NCBI RefSeq assembly: GCF_900091595.1
Contig: NZ_FMCW01000020.1
Location: 1 to 64,000, forward strand
Reading direction: 5' to 3'
DNA length: 64,000 nucleotides
Source of the DNA: Micromonospora haikouensis
GTDB taxonomy: Bacteria > Actinomycetota > Actinomycetes > Mycobacteriales > Micromonosporaceae
Below, in pieces: positions 45,261 to 54,106 of this stretch (the first letter of the stretch is position 1; every line of letters starts with the position of its first letter). The translations under genes were made by a program, and so were the position numbers. Below the pieces are notes generated by a model that did not search any database, had not been told where the DNA came from, and worked only from the letters and a program-made list of their open reading frames with translations.

Positions 45261-46121
45261 TCAGGCCGAGTAGCCCCGCGTCGCCGCCCAGTGGGCCAGC
45301 GCGGCGGTGCTGATCCAGTACGCCGGGACGGCCGGGTCCGCCGAGTCGGCGATGCGCACGGTCCGCCCGGAGTCGCGGTAGCCGACGACGGCGATGTAGT
45401 GGCCGCCGGGGAACGAGTGCCAGCCGCCGTCGACGTCGGTGGCGTCGCCGGCGATGTTGACCACGACGCCGCGACCGGCGCTGACCGCCTTCACCACGTC
45501 GGCCCGGAGCCGCTCCGTCTCCGCCGAGGTGGCGGCGCCGCCGGGGATCAGCCGGGTCCGGTACGGCTCGCCCTTGACCATCTCGTTGAGCACGCGGGTG
45601 GTGTCGTAGGCCGAGTTGGTGCCCATCTCGGTGGTGCCGAGGCGGGCGGCCAGGTCGTCCTGGGTGCCGTCGACGCCGGTGGCGGAGAGCGCGTTGCGCA
45701 CCGCAGCCGGGCCGCAGTAGTAGTAGGTGGTCTGGGCCTCGTAGTCGTAGTCGAGGACCTTCGACGACGGCGGCTTCGGCGCCGCGGGCTTCGCCGTGGT
45801 CTTCTTCGGCGTCGCCGAGGCCGTCAGGTCGGGGTTCGGGGCGGTCGAGGTGGCGCTCGGCGACGGCGCGGCGCTGCTCGGGGAGGCGAGCGGCGCGGCG
45901 ACCCGGGCCTGGGCGCGGCTGGCCGCGCCGTCGAGGCGGGGTGCCACCTCGGCCACGGCGGCGTTGGTGGTCCGCTGCGGGGCGGGGGCGTCGTCGTCGA
46001 CGGCGGCGAGCAGCGCGCCGGTGCCGGAGGCCAGCAGCAGCGCCGCGGCGGAGCCGGCGACGACCTGGTACGGGCGTTCTGTGGCGAGTCGCCGCAGGTG
46101 CCGCTTGAGCTGATCGTTCAC
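45261..46121 (-). CDS. Secreted or membrane-anchored C39-like cysteine peptidase
   Basis: 286 residues from a GTG at 46121, with GGAGG 6 nt upstream. A basic N-terminus (NDQLKRHLRRLATERPYQ) leads into one hydrophobic segment (~19-40), then a long Ala/Pro/Ser/Thr linker (to ~120) suited to spanning the wall. The catalytic domain has YYYCGPAAVRNAL (nucleophile C136), GGHYIAVVGY (H241) and IADSADP (D259), the papain-like triad of C39-type peptidases. It probably acts outside the cell on wall peptides or proteins. A 240-nt leader carries a c-di-AMP riboswitch, which is how wall hydrolases are often controlled in actinobacteria. Confidence 0.88.
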   Translation of the reverse strand: MNDQLKRHLRRLATERPYQVVAGSAAALLLASGTGALLAAVDDDAPAPQRTTNAAVAEVAPRLDGAASRAQARVAAPLASPSSAAPSPSATSTAPNPDLTASATPKKTTAKPAAPKPPSSKVLDYDYEAQTTYYYCGPAAVRNALSATGVDGTQDDLAARLGTTEMGTNSAYDTTRVLNEMVKGEPYRTRLIPGGAATSAETERLRADVVKAVSAGRGVVVNIAGDATDVDGGWHSFPGGHYIAVVGYRDSGRTVRIADSADPAVPAYWISTAALAHWAATRGYSA

Positions 46122-46223
46122 GTGTTCCTCCACGGGACGGGGGCGGAAGCGGAGGCACCCGGGCGCGCGTCGGCGCACGGCGGCGCGGACGTGTCCGCGG
46201 CCGGTGGGGTCCGCTTTCTGGGG

Positions 46224-46241
46224 CGCCCGCTCAGGCGGGCG
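46224..46241 (-). terminator. Candidate leader hairpin between riboswitch and start codon
   Basis: A perfect 7-bp hairpin (CGCCCGC at 46224-46230, GCGGGCG at 46235-46241, 4-nt loop) lies in the mRNA leader between the aptamer and the peptidase start. It could be the expression-platform terminator, though no U-tract follows. Confidence 0.4.
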
Positions 46242-46359
46242 TACGCAGGGGTGCGACGGTCAGTGCGCCGGCTCGGCGGCGGCGGACACGGGCACCGGGC
46301 TCCGTGGTGGAGGAACAACCCGGGGGGTGGGGTCAAACTGCACGAGGATGGAACTCCTT

Positions 46360-46490
46360 CCGACACCGCCTACCGGGTTAGCTGACGGATTCGGGCGGGA
46401 AGATCGCCCTACCGCAGGCCGTGGCCCGCGGATTCACCCCGGACGTGCAATGGGTCCCCGGTTCGTGATCGTCACGATTGAGCGGGTCGG
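46360..46490 (-). ncRNA. c-di-AMP riboswitch (ydaO-yuaA type)
   Basis: Read on the minus strand, the leader contains the conserved blocks GAACCGGGGACCCA, GGGGTGAATCCGCGGGCCA, GGTAGGGCGATCTTCCCGCC and CCGTCAGCTAACCCGGTAGG in the order of actinobacterial ydaO aptamers. A closing helix forms between CCGACCCGC (46490-46482) and GCGGTGTCGG (46369-46360) with one bulge. Such RNAs bind c-di-AMP and usually switch off downstream wall-hydrolase or osmolyte genes. The controlled gene is the C39-like peptidase about 240 nt downstream. Limits are estimated from the closing helix. Confidence 0.93.
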
Positions 46491-46534
46491 CGCGGCGTCG
46501 CCTCTTGCGATCGGGTACCGCACCGGACGGGCCG

Positions 46535-46563
46535 ACACTACTGGCCGACGAAAGCCCTGCCAA
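46535..46563 (-). promoter_or_regulatory. Promoter of riboswitch-peptidase transcript
   Basis: On the minus strand TTGGCA (46563-46558) and TAGTGT (46540-46535) are separated by exactly 17 bp, a good vegetative sigma-factor promoter. Transcription would start near 46528, about 40 nt before the aptamer. Confidence 0.65.
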
Positions 46564-46913
46564 CCCCACGCCACCTGCTTAAACGTCCCCTGGCCGACCT
46601 ATTTACGGGGCATTCGGAGACTGACGTGACTCAATGGGACTGCCGACCCAACCGACGCCAACGAACCCGCAACGGGACGACGCGGCCCGAATCTCGGCGA
46701 ATACCGCCCCCGATCAAACCGAATGGCCCCGCCTGCCCGATCCCACCCCACCATGACCCGCCTCACACCCACCCACCCCGCCCCCGCCGCGTCCCGCCTC
46801 GGTGATCAAGAGAAAAGCGTCAGAGTTGATCTCCGCGATGACGCAAACCTTGATCACCGCGATCACGGCGATCACCAAGGTCACGGCGGTCACCGCGATC
46901 ACCACCACCACGG

Positions 46914-47681
46914 TCACCGTGCCGGGGCGGGGCGGGGCGGGCGCCAGCCGGTGATCCCGAGGACCCTGCCGGAGGCCGTTGCGCTGGTCGTCGGCGCGTG
47001 GGCGGGCCGGGCGCGCTCGGCGGCGGCGTACGCCTCGGCGGCCAGCGCCCGGGCGGCCTCGGCCGCCAGTTCGGCATCGCCCCACGCGGCCCGCTCGCGC
47101 GCGGCGGCGGCACGGTAGCGGGCCAGCCTGCCGTCCCGGACGGCCCGGGCCAGGACGACCTCCTGCTCCACCGGGTGCAGCCGGGGGTCCCAGCCGCCCC
47201 GGCGGGCGAAGACGTCGCAGAGCTGCCCGATGGACAACTCGCCCCGCAGGTGGGCCGCCGTGGCGGCGTGGTGCAGCCAGCGCTCCCGGGCCGCGTACTC
47301 GGCGGGGGTACGCGGGGTGTGCGGCGTCGGCAGCGCGCCCGCGTCGCGGAAGCGTCGGGCGGCGGTCTCCGCCTCGTCGTACGCCTGCCAGGCCCGCTCG
47401 GCGGCGTCCTGGGCGGCCGTCCAGGCGGCCCGTCGGCGGCGGGCGTTCTGCGCCGCCCCGGCGGCGGCCACCGCCACCTCCTCGGCGTACCGGCGCAGGT
47501 CGGCGGCGGCCGGGGCGGGCGGGGCGGCGGGCCGGGCCGGGGGCTCGACGGCGGCAGGGCGGTCCCGCTCGGGGCGGGCGACCAGCACGGCGAGCACGGT
47601 GAGCGCCAGCACGAGCAGCACGGACCAGATGGCGGCGGCCAGCGGCACCTCGGTCAGGAACTGGTAGAGAACGATGTCCAT
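46914..47681 (-). CDS. Hypothetical single-pass membrane protein, Ala/Arg-rich coiled region
   Basis: 255 residues from an ATG at 47681 with GAGGT upstream. It begins MDIVLYQFLTEVPLAAAIWS and one membrane helix spans ~12-36. A cytoplasmic part follows: a Pro/Ala hinge, a long helical stretch (AWTAAQDAAERAWQAYDEAE), and a less biased block ATAAHLRGELSIGQLCDVFAR and WDPRLHPVEQEVVLARAVRDGR. A second Ala-rich helix and a basic tail end it. The pattern suggests a scaffold or stalk protein. No family is recognised. Confidence 0.65.
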   Translation of the reverse strand: MDIVLYQFLTEVPLAAAIWSVLLVLALTVLAVLVARPERDRPAAVEPPARPAAPPAPAAADLRRYAEEVAVAAAGAAQNARRRRAAWTAAQDAAERAWQAYDEAETAARRFRDAGALPTPHTPRTPAEYAARERWLHHAATAAHLRGELSIGQLCDVFARRGGWDPRLHPVEQEVVLARAVRDGRLARYRAAAARERAAWGDAELAAEAARALAAEAYAAAERARPAHAPTTSATASGRVLGITGWRPPRPAPAR

Positions 47682-47826
47682 GGTCGGCACCTCGCGGGCA
47701 GGGAGGCGGAAAGGGATCCGGGCCGCCGCCGGGCGGGACGCCTGCGGCGTACGGGCCCGGCGGCTGGGGCGGCGGTGGGTGAGGGTCGTCGGCGACGGTG
47801 GTGGCGGGCGCGGCCCGCCGCGTGGC

Positions 47827-48240
47827 TCAGGCGGCCGGCGGCGCGCGGGGGCCGACGGCGGCGGGGACGAGCCCGGTCGGCACCCGCTGCGGGGCCGGCG
47901 CGGCGACCTGCGGGGGCCCGGCCTCGGCGGGCGGCGGTGCGTCGGCGGGCGGCCACGGGCCGGCGGCACCCGCTGCGACGATGGAGCCGGCGGCGATGGA
48001 CCCGGTGGCGGCGGATGCCGCGACGGTGCGGGCCTCCCCGACGGCGGCGGGCCCCGCAACGGAGGCGGCGGCAGGGCCGGAGCCGGCCTGGCCGGGGTCG
48101 ACGCCGGCGGGGAGCATCGTGCCCGGCGGCAGCGACGCGGCACCGAGGGAGAACGCGACCACGACGGCGAGGGTCGCCAGCGTCCGCGCCGTCCAGCGCG
48201 CGACCCACCACAGGGGACAGGTCAGCGCGACGGGAAGCAC
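47827..48240 (-). CDS. Small hypothetical Ala/Pro-rich exported protein
   Basis: About 137 residues from a GTG at 48240. An N-terminal hydrophobic segment (ARTLATLAVVVAFSLGAASL) is a signal or anchor, followed by a low-complexity Ala/Gly/Pro tail. The upstream region has only a weak ribosome binding site. It lies on the same strand 145 bp before the other unknown membrane gene. Low complexity makes the coding call uncertain, but frame usage fits the genome. Confidence 0.45.
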   Translation of the reverse strand: MLPVALTCPLWWVARWTARTLATLAVVVAFSLGAASLPPGTMLPAGVDPGQAGSGPAAASVAGPAAVGEARTVAASAATGSIAAGSIVAAGAAGPWPPADAPPPAEAGPPQVAAPAPQRVPTGLVPAAVGPRAPPAA

Positions 48241-48408
48241 CCGTCCACGCTACCGCCACCGGCCGCGCCACGCACCGCCGGCGAGCGTGTCACCTGCTGA
48301 ACGCGGCGTGGCGCACCACGGGCGATGCACCACTGGCCACGCGCCCGCCGGCCACCCGCCACCGGCGGCGGGGTCAGGGGCCGGGTCGGCGGCGGAGCGG
48401 GCGGCGGG

Positions 48409-49566
48409 TCAGGCGGCGGCGGCCGGGGCGCGGGGTCGGCGCGGCGGCCCGAGCCGGCGGGTCAGCGGCATCTCCACCCACCGGTGCAACAGCGCGGCCA
48501 GGCCGAGGTTGACCAGCAGGAAGCCGACCGCCGCCAGCGGGCCCCACCAGCCGGGCAGCCCCGTGCCGAGCCGGTCGGCCAGCCGCAGGACGGTGATCAT
48601 GACGAAGACGTGCACCAGGTAGAAGGCGAAGGAGACCTCGCCGAGCCAGACCATCGGCCGGGACCGCCACGGCGTCCGCGCGCCGCGCACGTCCGCGTCG
48701 GCGGCGGCCACGATGACCAGCAGGTACGCCGCCGCGAGCAGCGCCGCCCACAGCTCGGCGCGGATCCACTGGGCGGCGACCACCCAGGTGACGACGAACA
48801 TGACGCTGGCGGCGGTGAGCCCCGGGCCGCGCCAGCGCCCCCGGCGCAGCAGCTCGGCGGCGGCCACCCCCATCCAGAACTCCAGGGACCGCACGACCGG
48901 GAAGATCTGGGTGAACCACCAGGTGCTCTCCTGCGGCACCAGGCGCTGCCCCGGCCAGAGCGCCACGATCAGCAGCGGCACGGCCGCCACCACCGCCCAC
49001 AGCGCCCCGACCGGGGCCCGGCGCACCAGCGGCAGCGCGAACGGCAGGCAGACGTAGAAGAACAGCTCGCAGGAGAGCGACCAGCTCACCGAGTTGACGC
49101 TGTAGAAGTAGCCGGGCGTCGGGTCCCACGCCTGGACCAGGAACAGGTTCTCCACCGCGGCGCGGACGTTGACCGGGTCGGCGAAGACCCACACCCCGGT
49201 CACCAGCACCACCGCCCACATCAGCAGGTGGTTCGGGTAGATCTTGGCGAGCCGGCGGCGCAGGAAGTCGCGTCGGCGGTCCCCGTCGCGGGCCGACCAG
49301 ACCAGCACGAAGCCGCTGAGGATGAAGAAGAACTCGACGCCGGACAGGCCCAGCGTGAACAGCCAGTCGACGACGGCCTTGGCCTCGGGCTGGCCGACGA
49401 TCCGCATGGTGCCGACGTGGTAGCCGAAGACGAGCAGGGCGGCGACCCAGCGCAGCCCGGTCAGCGAGGGCAGCCGGCTGGCCGAACGGGCCGGCGCGTC
49501 GGGGCGTACGACGGTCGGGGTGCCGGGGAGGCCGGCGGCCCGACCGGCCGCGGGGGTCACCAGCAC
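48409..49566 (-). CDS. Acyltransferase family 3 membrane protein
   Basis: 385 residues from a GTG preceded by GGAGGAG. About ten membrane segments; the N-terminal LPSLTGLRWVAALLVFGYH has the conserved R and H of the AT3 family. FFFILSGFVLVWSARDGDRRRDFLRRRLAKIYPNHLL-type sequence (FFILSGFVL, RRRLAKIYP) follows. These enzymes O-acylate polysaccharides, peptidoglycan or lipids, using cytoplasmic acyl-CoA. It is divergent from the pyruvyl transferase gene and may decorate the polymer exported by this region. Confidence 0.92.
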   Translation of the reverse strand: MLVTPAAGRAAGLPGTPTVVRPDAPARSASRLPSLTGLRWVAALLVFGYHVGTMRIVGQPEAKAVVDWLFTLGLSGVEFFFILSGFVLVWSARDGDRRRDFLRRRLAKIYPNHLLMWAVVLVTGVWVFADPVNVRAAVENLFLVQAWDPTPGYFYSVNSVSWSLSCELFFYVCLPFALPLVRRAPVGALWAVVAAVPLLIVALWPGQRLVPQESTWWFTQIFPVVRSLEFWMGVAAAELLRRGRWRGPGLTAASVMFVVTWVVAAQWIRAELWAALLAAAYLLVIVAAADADVRGARTPWRSRPMVWLGEVSFAFYLVHVFVMITVLRLADRLGTGLPGWWGPLAAVGFLLVNLGLAALLHRWVEMPLTRRLGPPRRPRAPAAAA

Positions 49567-49725
49567 CGCTCTCCTCCTCGCGGACGCCCCGGGTCGAGGC
49601 CGCCGCCCGGGTGGCGGCGGGCCGCGCGGTGCCGCCCCGCCGGCACCCTACCCGGTGCGGCCGGGCGCGCCGCCCGCCGTCGGCCACCACGTGACGCGCC
49701 TGGCGGCGGCACAGGCGCCATGGCC

Positions 49726-49731
49726 TAATAT
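49726..49731 (+). promoter_or_regulatory. -10 element upstream of pyruvyl transferase gene
   Basis: TAATAT at 49726-49731 is an unusually AT-rich hexamer for this genome, 33 nt before the start codon at 49765, with GAGGGG between. No clear -35 is present. Confidence 0.5.
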
Positions 49732-49764
49732 CGCGGTCTCGGCCACGACGAGGGGACAACACGG

Positions 49765-51087
49765 ATGCACCAGCGGATCCTGCTGCGGGCCAAGAAGGGG
49801 CCGTTCGACGTCAAGTCGCCGGAGGAGACGTTCGAGCGCAACTGGATCGGCGAGAACGCTGGCAACCTCGTGTTCAGCCACGCGGCGCACAAGCTGCTGC
49901 GGACGTCGACGGCGGAGGTCACCTCCTCGGAGTTCCGGGTCAACCCGCGCGAGGCCGACGAGATCAACGAGCGGTACGACGTGTTCGTGGTGCCGCTGGC
50001 GAACGCGTTCCGGCGCAGCTACGCCCACCGCCTGGTCGCCATGACCCGGCTGATCGAGCGGCTGAAGATCCCGGTGGTGGTGTTCGGGGTCGGCGCGCAG
50101 ACCAACGTCGACGGCGACCGGGAGTACCTGCGGCCGATCGACGACGCGGTGAAGGCGTTCGTCTCGGCGGTGCTGGACCGGTCGCACAGCATCGGGGTGC
50201 GGGGCGAGATCACCGAGGGATATCTGCGGACCCTGGGCTTCTCCTCCGTCGACGTGATCGGCTGCCCGTCGATGTTCCTGCACGGCGACAGCCTGCGGAT
50301 CGACAAGCGCAAGACCACGCTCACCGTCGAGGACCGGGTGGCGCTGACCGTCTCCCCGTACGTGAAGTCGATGGCGAAGGTCATCGCCTCGCACCACCGG
50401 CGGTACCCGAACCTGCGCTACCTGCCGCAGGACCTGAAGACGCTGGGCACCCTGCTCTTCGGCGACGCCCCGGAGGACCGGGGCAAGAAGGCGGCCATCC
50501 CGATCCACACCTCCCACCCGCTGTTCACCGAGGACAAGGTGCGGATGTTCGTCGACCCGTGGACGTGGATGGACTACCTGTCGCGGTTCGACTTCAACTT
50601 CGGCACCCGCATCCACGGCACCATCACGGCGCTGGTGGCGGGGACGCCGGGCTATCTCTTCGCGCACGACTCGCGGACGCTGGAGCTGGCCCGGTACTTC
50701 GACATCCCGCACCGGCTGATGAAGGACGTGCCGCCGGACGTGGACGCCATAGAGCTCTACGACGAGGCCGACTACTCGGCGCTCAACAACGGGCACAAGG
50801 CCCGGTACGCGACGATGACGGCGTTCCTGGCCAAGCACGACCTCGGGGTCTCCTTCGCCGACGGCGACAGCGCCGCCCGGTTCGACCGGCAGGTCGCCGA
50901 GACGACGTTCCCCCCGGCGGTACGCGCGCAGTCGGCCACCGACCCGGCCGAGCTGATCGCCCGCATCCAGTGGCTGCACGACCGCAACCAGGAGCTGAAG
51001 GAGACCGTCGCGGGGTTCGAGTCGCACCGGCTGCGGGCCCGGATGCGGGCGGCCGGCGGCCGGGTGAAGCGGATGCTCAACCGTTAA
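49765..51087 (+). CDS. Polysaccharide pyruvyl transferase family protein
   Basis: 440 residues. The GT-B-like pyruvyl transferase pattern is seen in GENAGNLVFSHAAHKLL, PVVVFGVGAQTNVD, SIGVRGEITEGYLRTLG, VDVIGCPSMFL and FDFNFGTRIHGTITALVAGTPGYLF. The family adds pyruvate ketals from phosphoenolpyruvate to exported glycans (CsaB, WcaK). A C-terminal helical segment (HDRNQELKETVAGFESHRLRARMRAA) is an extra. It opens the plus-strand run leading into the nonulosonate genes. Confidence 0.9.
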   Translation: MHQRILLRAKKGPFDVKSPEETFERNWIGENAGNLVFSHAAHKLLRTSTAEVTSSEFRVNPREADEINERYDVFVVPLANAFRRSYAHRLVAMTRLIERLKIPVVVFGVGAQTNVDGDREYLRPIDDAVKAFVSAVLDRSHSIGVRGEITEGYLRTLGFSSVDVIGCPSMFLHGDSLRIDKRKTTLTVEDRVALTVSPYVKSMAKVIASHHRRYPNLRYLPQDLKTLGTLLFGDAPEDRGKKAAIPIHTSHPLFTEDKVRMFVDPWTWMDYLSRFDFNFGTRIHGTITALVAGTPGYLFAHDSRTLELARYFDIPHRLMKDVPPDVDAIELYDEADYSALNNGHKARYATMTAFLAKHDLGVSFADGDSAARFDRQVAETTFPPAVRAQSATDPAELIARIQWLHDRNQELKETVAGFESHRLRARMRAAGGRVKRMLNR

Positions 51088-51177
51088 CCCTCCGTAGGGG
51101 GTCTGTTCAGCGAGCCCACCCCCGGCGGATACGTCAGGTTCCGGGGCCGTCCATCCGGGCGGTCGAAGGTGTCGGGC

Positions 51178-52317
51178 GTGGTCAATGAGCCGACGCGGAG
51201 CCCACTGCTGAGCATCGTCGTCCCGGTGCACGGCGTCGAGGCGTACCTGTACCAGTGCCTGGAGTCGATCCTCGGCGGCCTGTCCGCCGCCGAGGCCGCC
51301 GAGGTCGAGCTGGTCGCCGTCGACGACGCCTCCCCGGACCGGTGCGGGGAGATGCTGCGCTCGTACGCGGCCGGGCGGCCCCAGGTGCGGGTGGTGTCCC
51401 TGACCCGCAACGTCGGGCTGGGGCTGGCCCGCAACGCGGGGCTGACGGAGGCGACCGGCCGGTACGTGTGGTTCGTCGACAGCGACGACTGGCTGCCCCC
51501 GGGCGCCCTGCCGGTGGTGCTGGCGCGGCTGCGCCGCGACGAGCCGGACGTGCTGCTGGTGGACCACCTGCGGGTGCACGAGGGCGGCCGGCTGGAGGTC
51601 GACGCGAGCAGCCACCTGCTGCGCGGGGTCGACGGGTGCGTCCGGCTGGCCGACCGGCCCGAGCTGCTGCGGGTGCAGCACACCGCCTGGAACAAGGTGG
51701 TCCGCCGGGGCTTCCTCGACGAGTTGGAGCTGCGCTTCCACCCCGGCTGGTACGAGGACATCCCGTTCAGCCACCCGCTGCTCATCGCCGCGGACCGGAT
51801 CGGGGTGCTGGACCACGTCTGCTACCACTACCGGCAGGGCCGGCTCGGCGCGATCACCTCGACCCGCAGCGGCCGGCACTTCGACGCGTTCGTCCAGTAC
51901 GAGCGCCTCCAGCAGTGGGTGGCCGAGCACGTCACCGAGGACTGGATCCGCACGGACCTGTTCGGCCTGATGATCAACCACTATCTGGTGGTGGTGGGCA
52001 ACGACGGCCGGGTGCACCCGAGGCTGCGGCGGGGGTTCTTCCGCCGGGTCGCCGAGCACTACCGCCGCTACCTGCCCTCGGGCGGGTACGCCCGGCCGGG
52101 CGGGGTGGCCGGGCTGAAGCACCGCCTCGTCGCCCGGGACAGCTACCTCGCGTACAAGACGTTGCGGCGGGCGCACCGGCTGGCCGGCTCGCTGCGGCCG
52201 GCGTCGCCCGCCGGGGCGGCGGCCCCCGACGCGGCGTCCGGCGGGAGCGGGCCGCTGGCCGCCGAGGGCACGCCGTCGGGGGCGGAACAGGGCAGCGCCA
52301 TGGCGGGACGCGGATGA
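51178..52317 (+). CDS. GT2-family glycosyltransferase
   Basis: 379 residues from a GTG at 51178, with AAGG 8 nt upstream; GTG at 51169 overlaps that site. The GT-A fold starts LLSIVVPVHGVEAYLYQCLES and has VAVDDASPD, NVGLGLARNAGL and the DXD-type VWFVDSDDWLPPG. Its C-terminal half is helical and basic with a Gly/Ala tail. Some Kdo/nonulosonate and teichoic polymer transferases look like this, but donor specificity cannot be read. Its stop overlaps the pseH-like start (ATGA). Confidence 0.9.
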   Translation: MVNEPTRSPLLSIVVPVHGVEAYLYQCLESILGGLSAAEAAEVELVAVDDASPDRCGEMLRSYAAGRPQVRVVSLTRNVGLGLARNAGLTEATGRYVWFVDSDDWLPPGALPVVLARLRRDEPDVLLVDHLRVHEGGRLEVDASSHLLRGVDGCVRLADRPELLRVQHTAWNKVVRRGFLDELELRFHPGWYEDIPFSHPLLIAADRIGVLDHVCYHYRQGRLGAITSTRSGRHFDAFVQYERLQQWVAEHVTEDWIRTDLFGLMINHYLVVVGNDGRVHPRLRRGFFRRVAEHYRRYLPSGGYARPGGVAGLKHRLVARDSYLAYKTLRRAHRLAGSLRPASPAGAAAPDAASGGSGPLAAEGTPSGAEQGSAMAGRG

Positions 52318-52871
52318 CCGGGACGGGGACGAGCGGGACGGGGACGAGCGGGACGACCGCCACCCGGGCCGGCGGAGCGCTGCGGCCCGCCCGCGACGGC
52401 GACCTGGCGACGATCCTGCGCTGGCGCAACCACCCGCAGGTCCGCGAGGTCAGCCTCACCCGGCACGAGATCGGCGCGGCCGAGCACGCCGCCTGGTGGG
52501 CGGGCGTACGCGTCGACCCGGACCGGCGGGTGCTGGTGCACGAGCACCTCGGGCAGCCCTGCGGCGTGGTGACCTTCTCCGGCGTGACCAGCCCAGACAG
52601 GGCGCTGACCTGGGGCTTCTATCTCGACGTCGAGGGGCTGGACGCGCGGCGGGCGCTCATGCCGGCCTGGTTGTCGCTGGAGCAGGCGGCGATCGCGTAC
52701 GCGTTCGACACCCTCGGCGCGCGCACCCTCGGCGGCGAGACGCTGGCCACCAACCGGCCGGTGCTGGCGCTGCACCGGCGCTTCGGTTTCACGATCGTCC
52801 GGCGCTACGAGCGGGACGTCGACGGCACGCCGCACCAGGTGGTGTGGACGCAACTGAGCAGGGGAACATGA
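52314..52871 (+). CDS. GNAT N-acetyltransferase, PseH-like
   Basis: 185 residues. The first ~18 codons contain a 15-bp tandem repeat encoding GTGTS and are probably an extension; the domain starts at ALRPARDGDLATILRWRN. Features are HEIGAAEHAAWW, GFYLDVEGLDARRAL and ALHRRFGFTIVRRYERD, as in PseH, which acetylates the 4-amino group of UDP-4-amino-4,6-dideoxy-AltNAc. It overlaps both the GT2 gene and pseI by 4 bp. The assignment rests on fold plus the surrounding pathway. Confidence 0.82.
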   Translation: MTGTGTSGTGTSGTTATRAGGALRPARDGDLATILRWRNHPQVREVSLTRHEIGAAEHAAWWAGVRVDPDRRVLVHEHLGQPCGVVTFSGVTSPDRALTWGFYLDVEGLDARRALMPAWLSLEQAAIAYAFDTLGARTLGGETLATNRPVLALHRRFGFTIVRRYERDVDGTPHQVVWTQLSRGT

Positions 52872-53917
52872 CGACAGTCAAGATCGGCCCGCACGCGGTG
52901 GGCACCGGCGAGCGGCCCTTCGTGGTCGCCGAGATGTCGGGCAACCACAACGGCAGCCTCGACCGGGCGCTGGCCATCGTGGACGCGGTGGCGGCCAGCG
53001 GCGCGCACGCGCTCAAGCTCCAGACGTACACCCCGGACACGCTGACCATCGACGTGGACGCGCCGGAGTTCCGCATCTCCGGCGGCCACGAGCTGTGGGG
53101 CGGCGAGCGGCTCTACCAGCTCTTCGAGCGGGCGCACACCCCGTACGAGTGGCACGGGCCGATCTTCGAGCGGGCCCGCCGGCACGGCCTGACGGTCTTC
53201 TCGTCGCCGTTCGACGCCACGGCGGTGGAGCTGCTGGAGGAGCTGGACGCCCCGGCGTACAAGATCGCCTCGTCGGAGCTGGTGGACCTGCCGCTGATCC
53301 GGCTCGTGGCCGCCACCGGCAAGCCGATGGTGATCTCCACCGGCATGGCCACGGTCGGCGAGATCGACGCCGCGGTGACCGCCGCCCGCGAGGGCGGGGC
53401 GGGCGGCATCGTGCTGCTGGCCTGCACCGCGTCCTACCCGGCCCCGCCGCAGGACAGCAACCTGCGCCGGCTGCCGGTGCTGGCCGACACGTTCGGCGTG
53501 CCGGTCGGGATCTCCGACCACACCCCCGGCATCGGGGTGCCGGTGGCGGCGGTGGCGCTGGGCGCCTGCCTGATCGAGAAGCACGTGACGCTGCGCCGCG
53601 CCGACGGCGGGGTGGACTCGGACTTCTCGCTGGAGCCGACGGAGCTGGCGGACCTGCGCGTCGAGTCCGAGCGGGCCTGGGCGGCGCTGGGCGTCACCAC
53701 GATCGGCCCGACCCCCACCGAGCGGGAGGGGCTGCGGTTCCGCCGGTCGCTGTACGTGGTGGCCGACGTCCGCGCGGGCGAGCCGGTGACCCGGGACAAC
53801 GTGCGCTCGATCCGCCCGGCCGGCGGGCTGCCCCCGGCCGACCTGGACCGGGTGCTCGGCCGCACGTTCCGCCGCGACGTGCCCCGGGGCACCGCGCTGG
53901 GCTGGGACCTGGTCTGA
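52868..53917 (+). CDS. pseI: NeuB-family nonulosonate synthase (PseI-like)
   Basis: 349 residues. N-terminal PFVVAEMSGNHNGSLDRAL begins the TIM barrel, with LKLQTYTPDTLT, IASSELVDLPLI and STGMATVGEI. The phosphate- and PEP-binding GISDHTPG and EKHVTLRRADGGVDSDFSLEP are conserved in NeuB/PseI. A SAF (antifreeze-like) domain closes the protein (RSLYVVADVRAGEPVTRDNVRSIRP). It condenses PEP with a 6-deoxy diacetamido hexose to give pseudaminic-type acid. SpsE is the spore-coat homologue. Confidence 0.92.
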   Translation: MTTVKIGPHAVGTGERPFVVAEMSGNHNGSLDRALAIVDAVAASGAHALKLQTYTPDTLTIDVDAPEFRISGGHELWGGERLYQLFERAHTPYEWHGPIFERARRHGLTVFSSPFDATAVELLEELDAPAYKIASSELVDLPLIRLVAATGKPMVISTGMATVGEIDAAVTAAREGGAGGIVLLACTASYPAPPQDSNLRRLPVLADTFGVPVGISDHTPGIGVPVAAVALGACLIEKHVTLRRADGGVDSDFSLEPTELADLRVESERAWAALGVTTIGPTPTEREGLRFRRSLYVVADVRAGEPVTRDNVRSIRPAGGLPPADLDRVLGRTFRRDVPRGTALGWDLV

Positions 53918-54106
53918 CCGGCGGACACGTCCCGTTCACCTGGCGGCGCGCTGTCGACGCGGGACGGGCATGACGCATTCACCGCCCGCGTCGCGCCCGT
54001 TCACCGTCCGGCGTGGGGCCGTTAACTCTGCCGGCTTAGCGTCACGAACCGTCCGCCGGCCGGCACCGTCCCCGGCCGGGAGATCAACCGACCTTGGGAG
54101 CACCAG

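Larger units (their letters stand above)
46122..46913. other. Long non-coding interval with riboswitch leader
   Basis: This 792-bp gap contains the peptidase leader, the c-di-AMP riboswitch and its promoter (to about 46563). Beyond that, 46564-46800 shows nothing I can name. From about 46800 to 46915 a repetitive stretch rich in GATCAC/GTGATC motifs abuts the stop of the next minus-strand gene. No open frame here has convincing coding character. Confidence 0.6.

Noticed and set aside
46122..46913. Short open frames in the riboswitch interval
   Set aside because: They overlap the conserved aptamer or repetitive DNA and have no coding signature.
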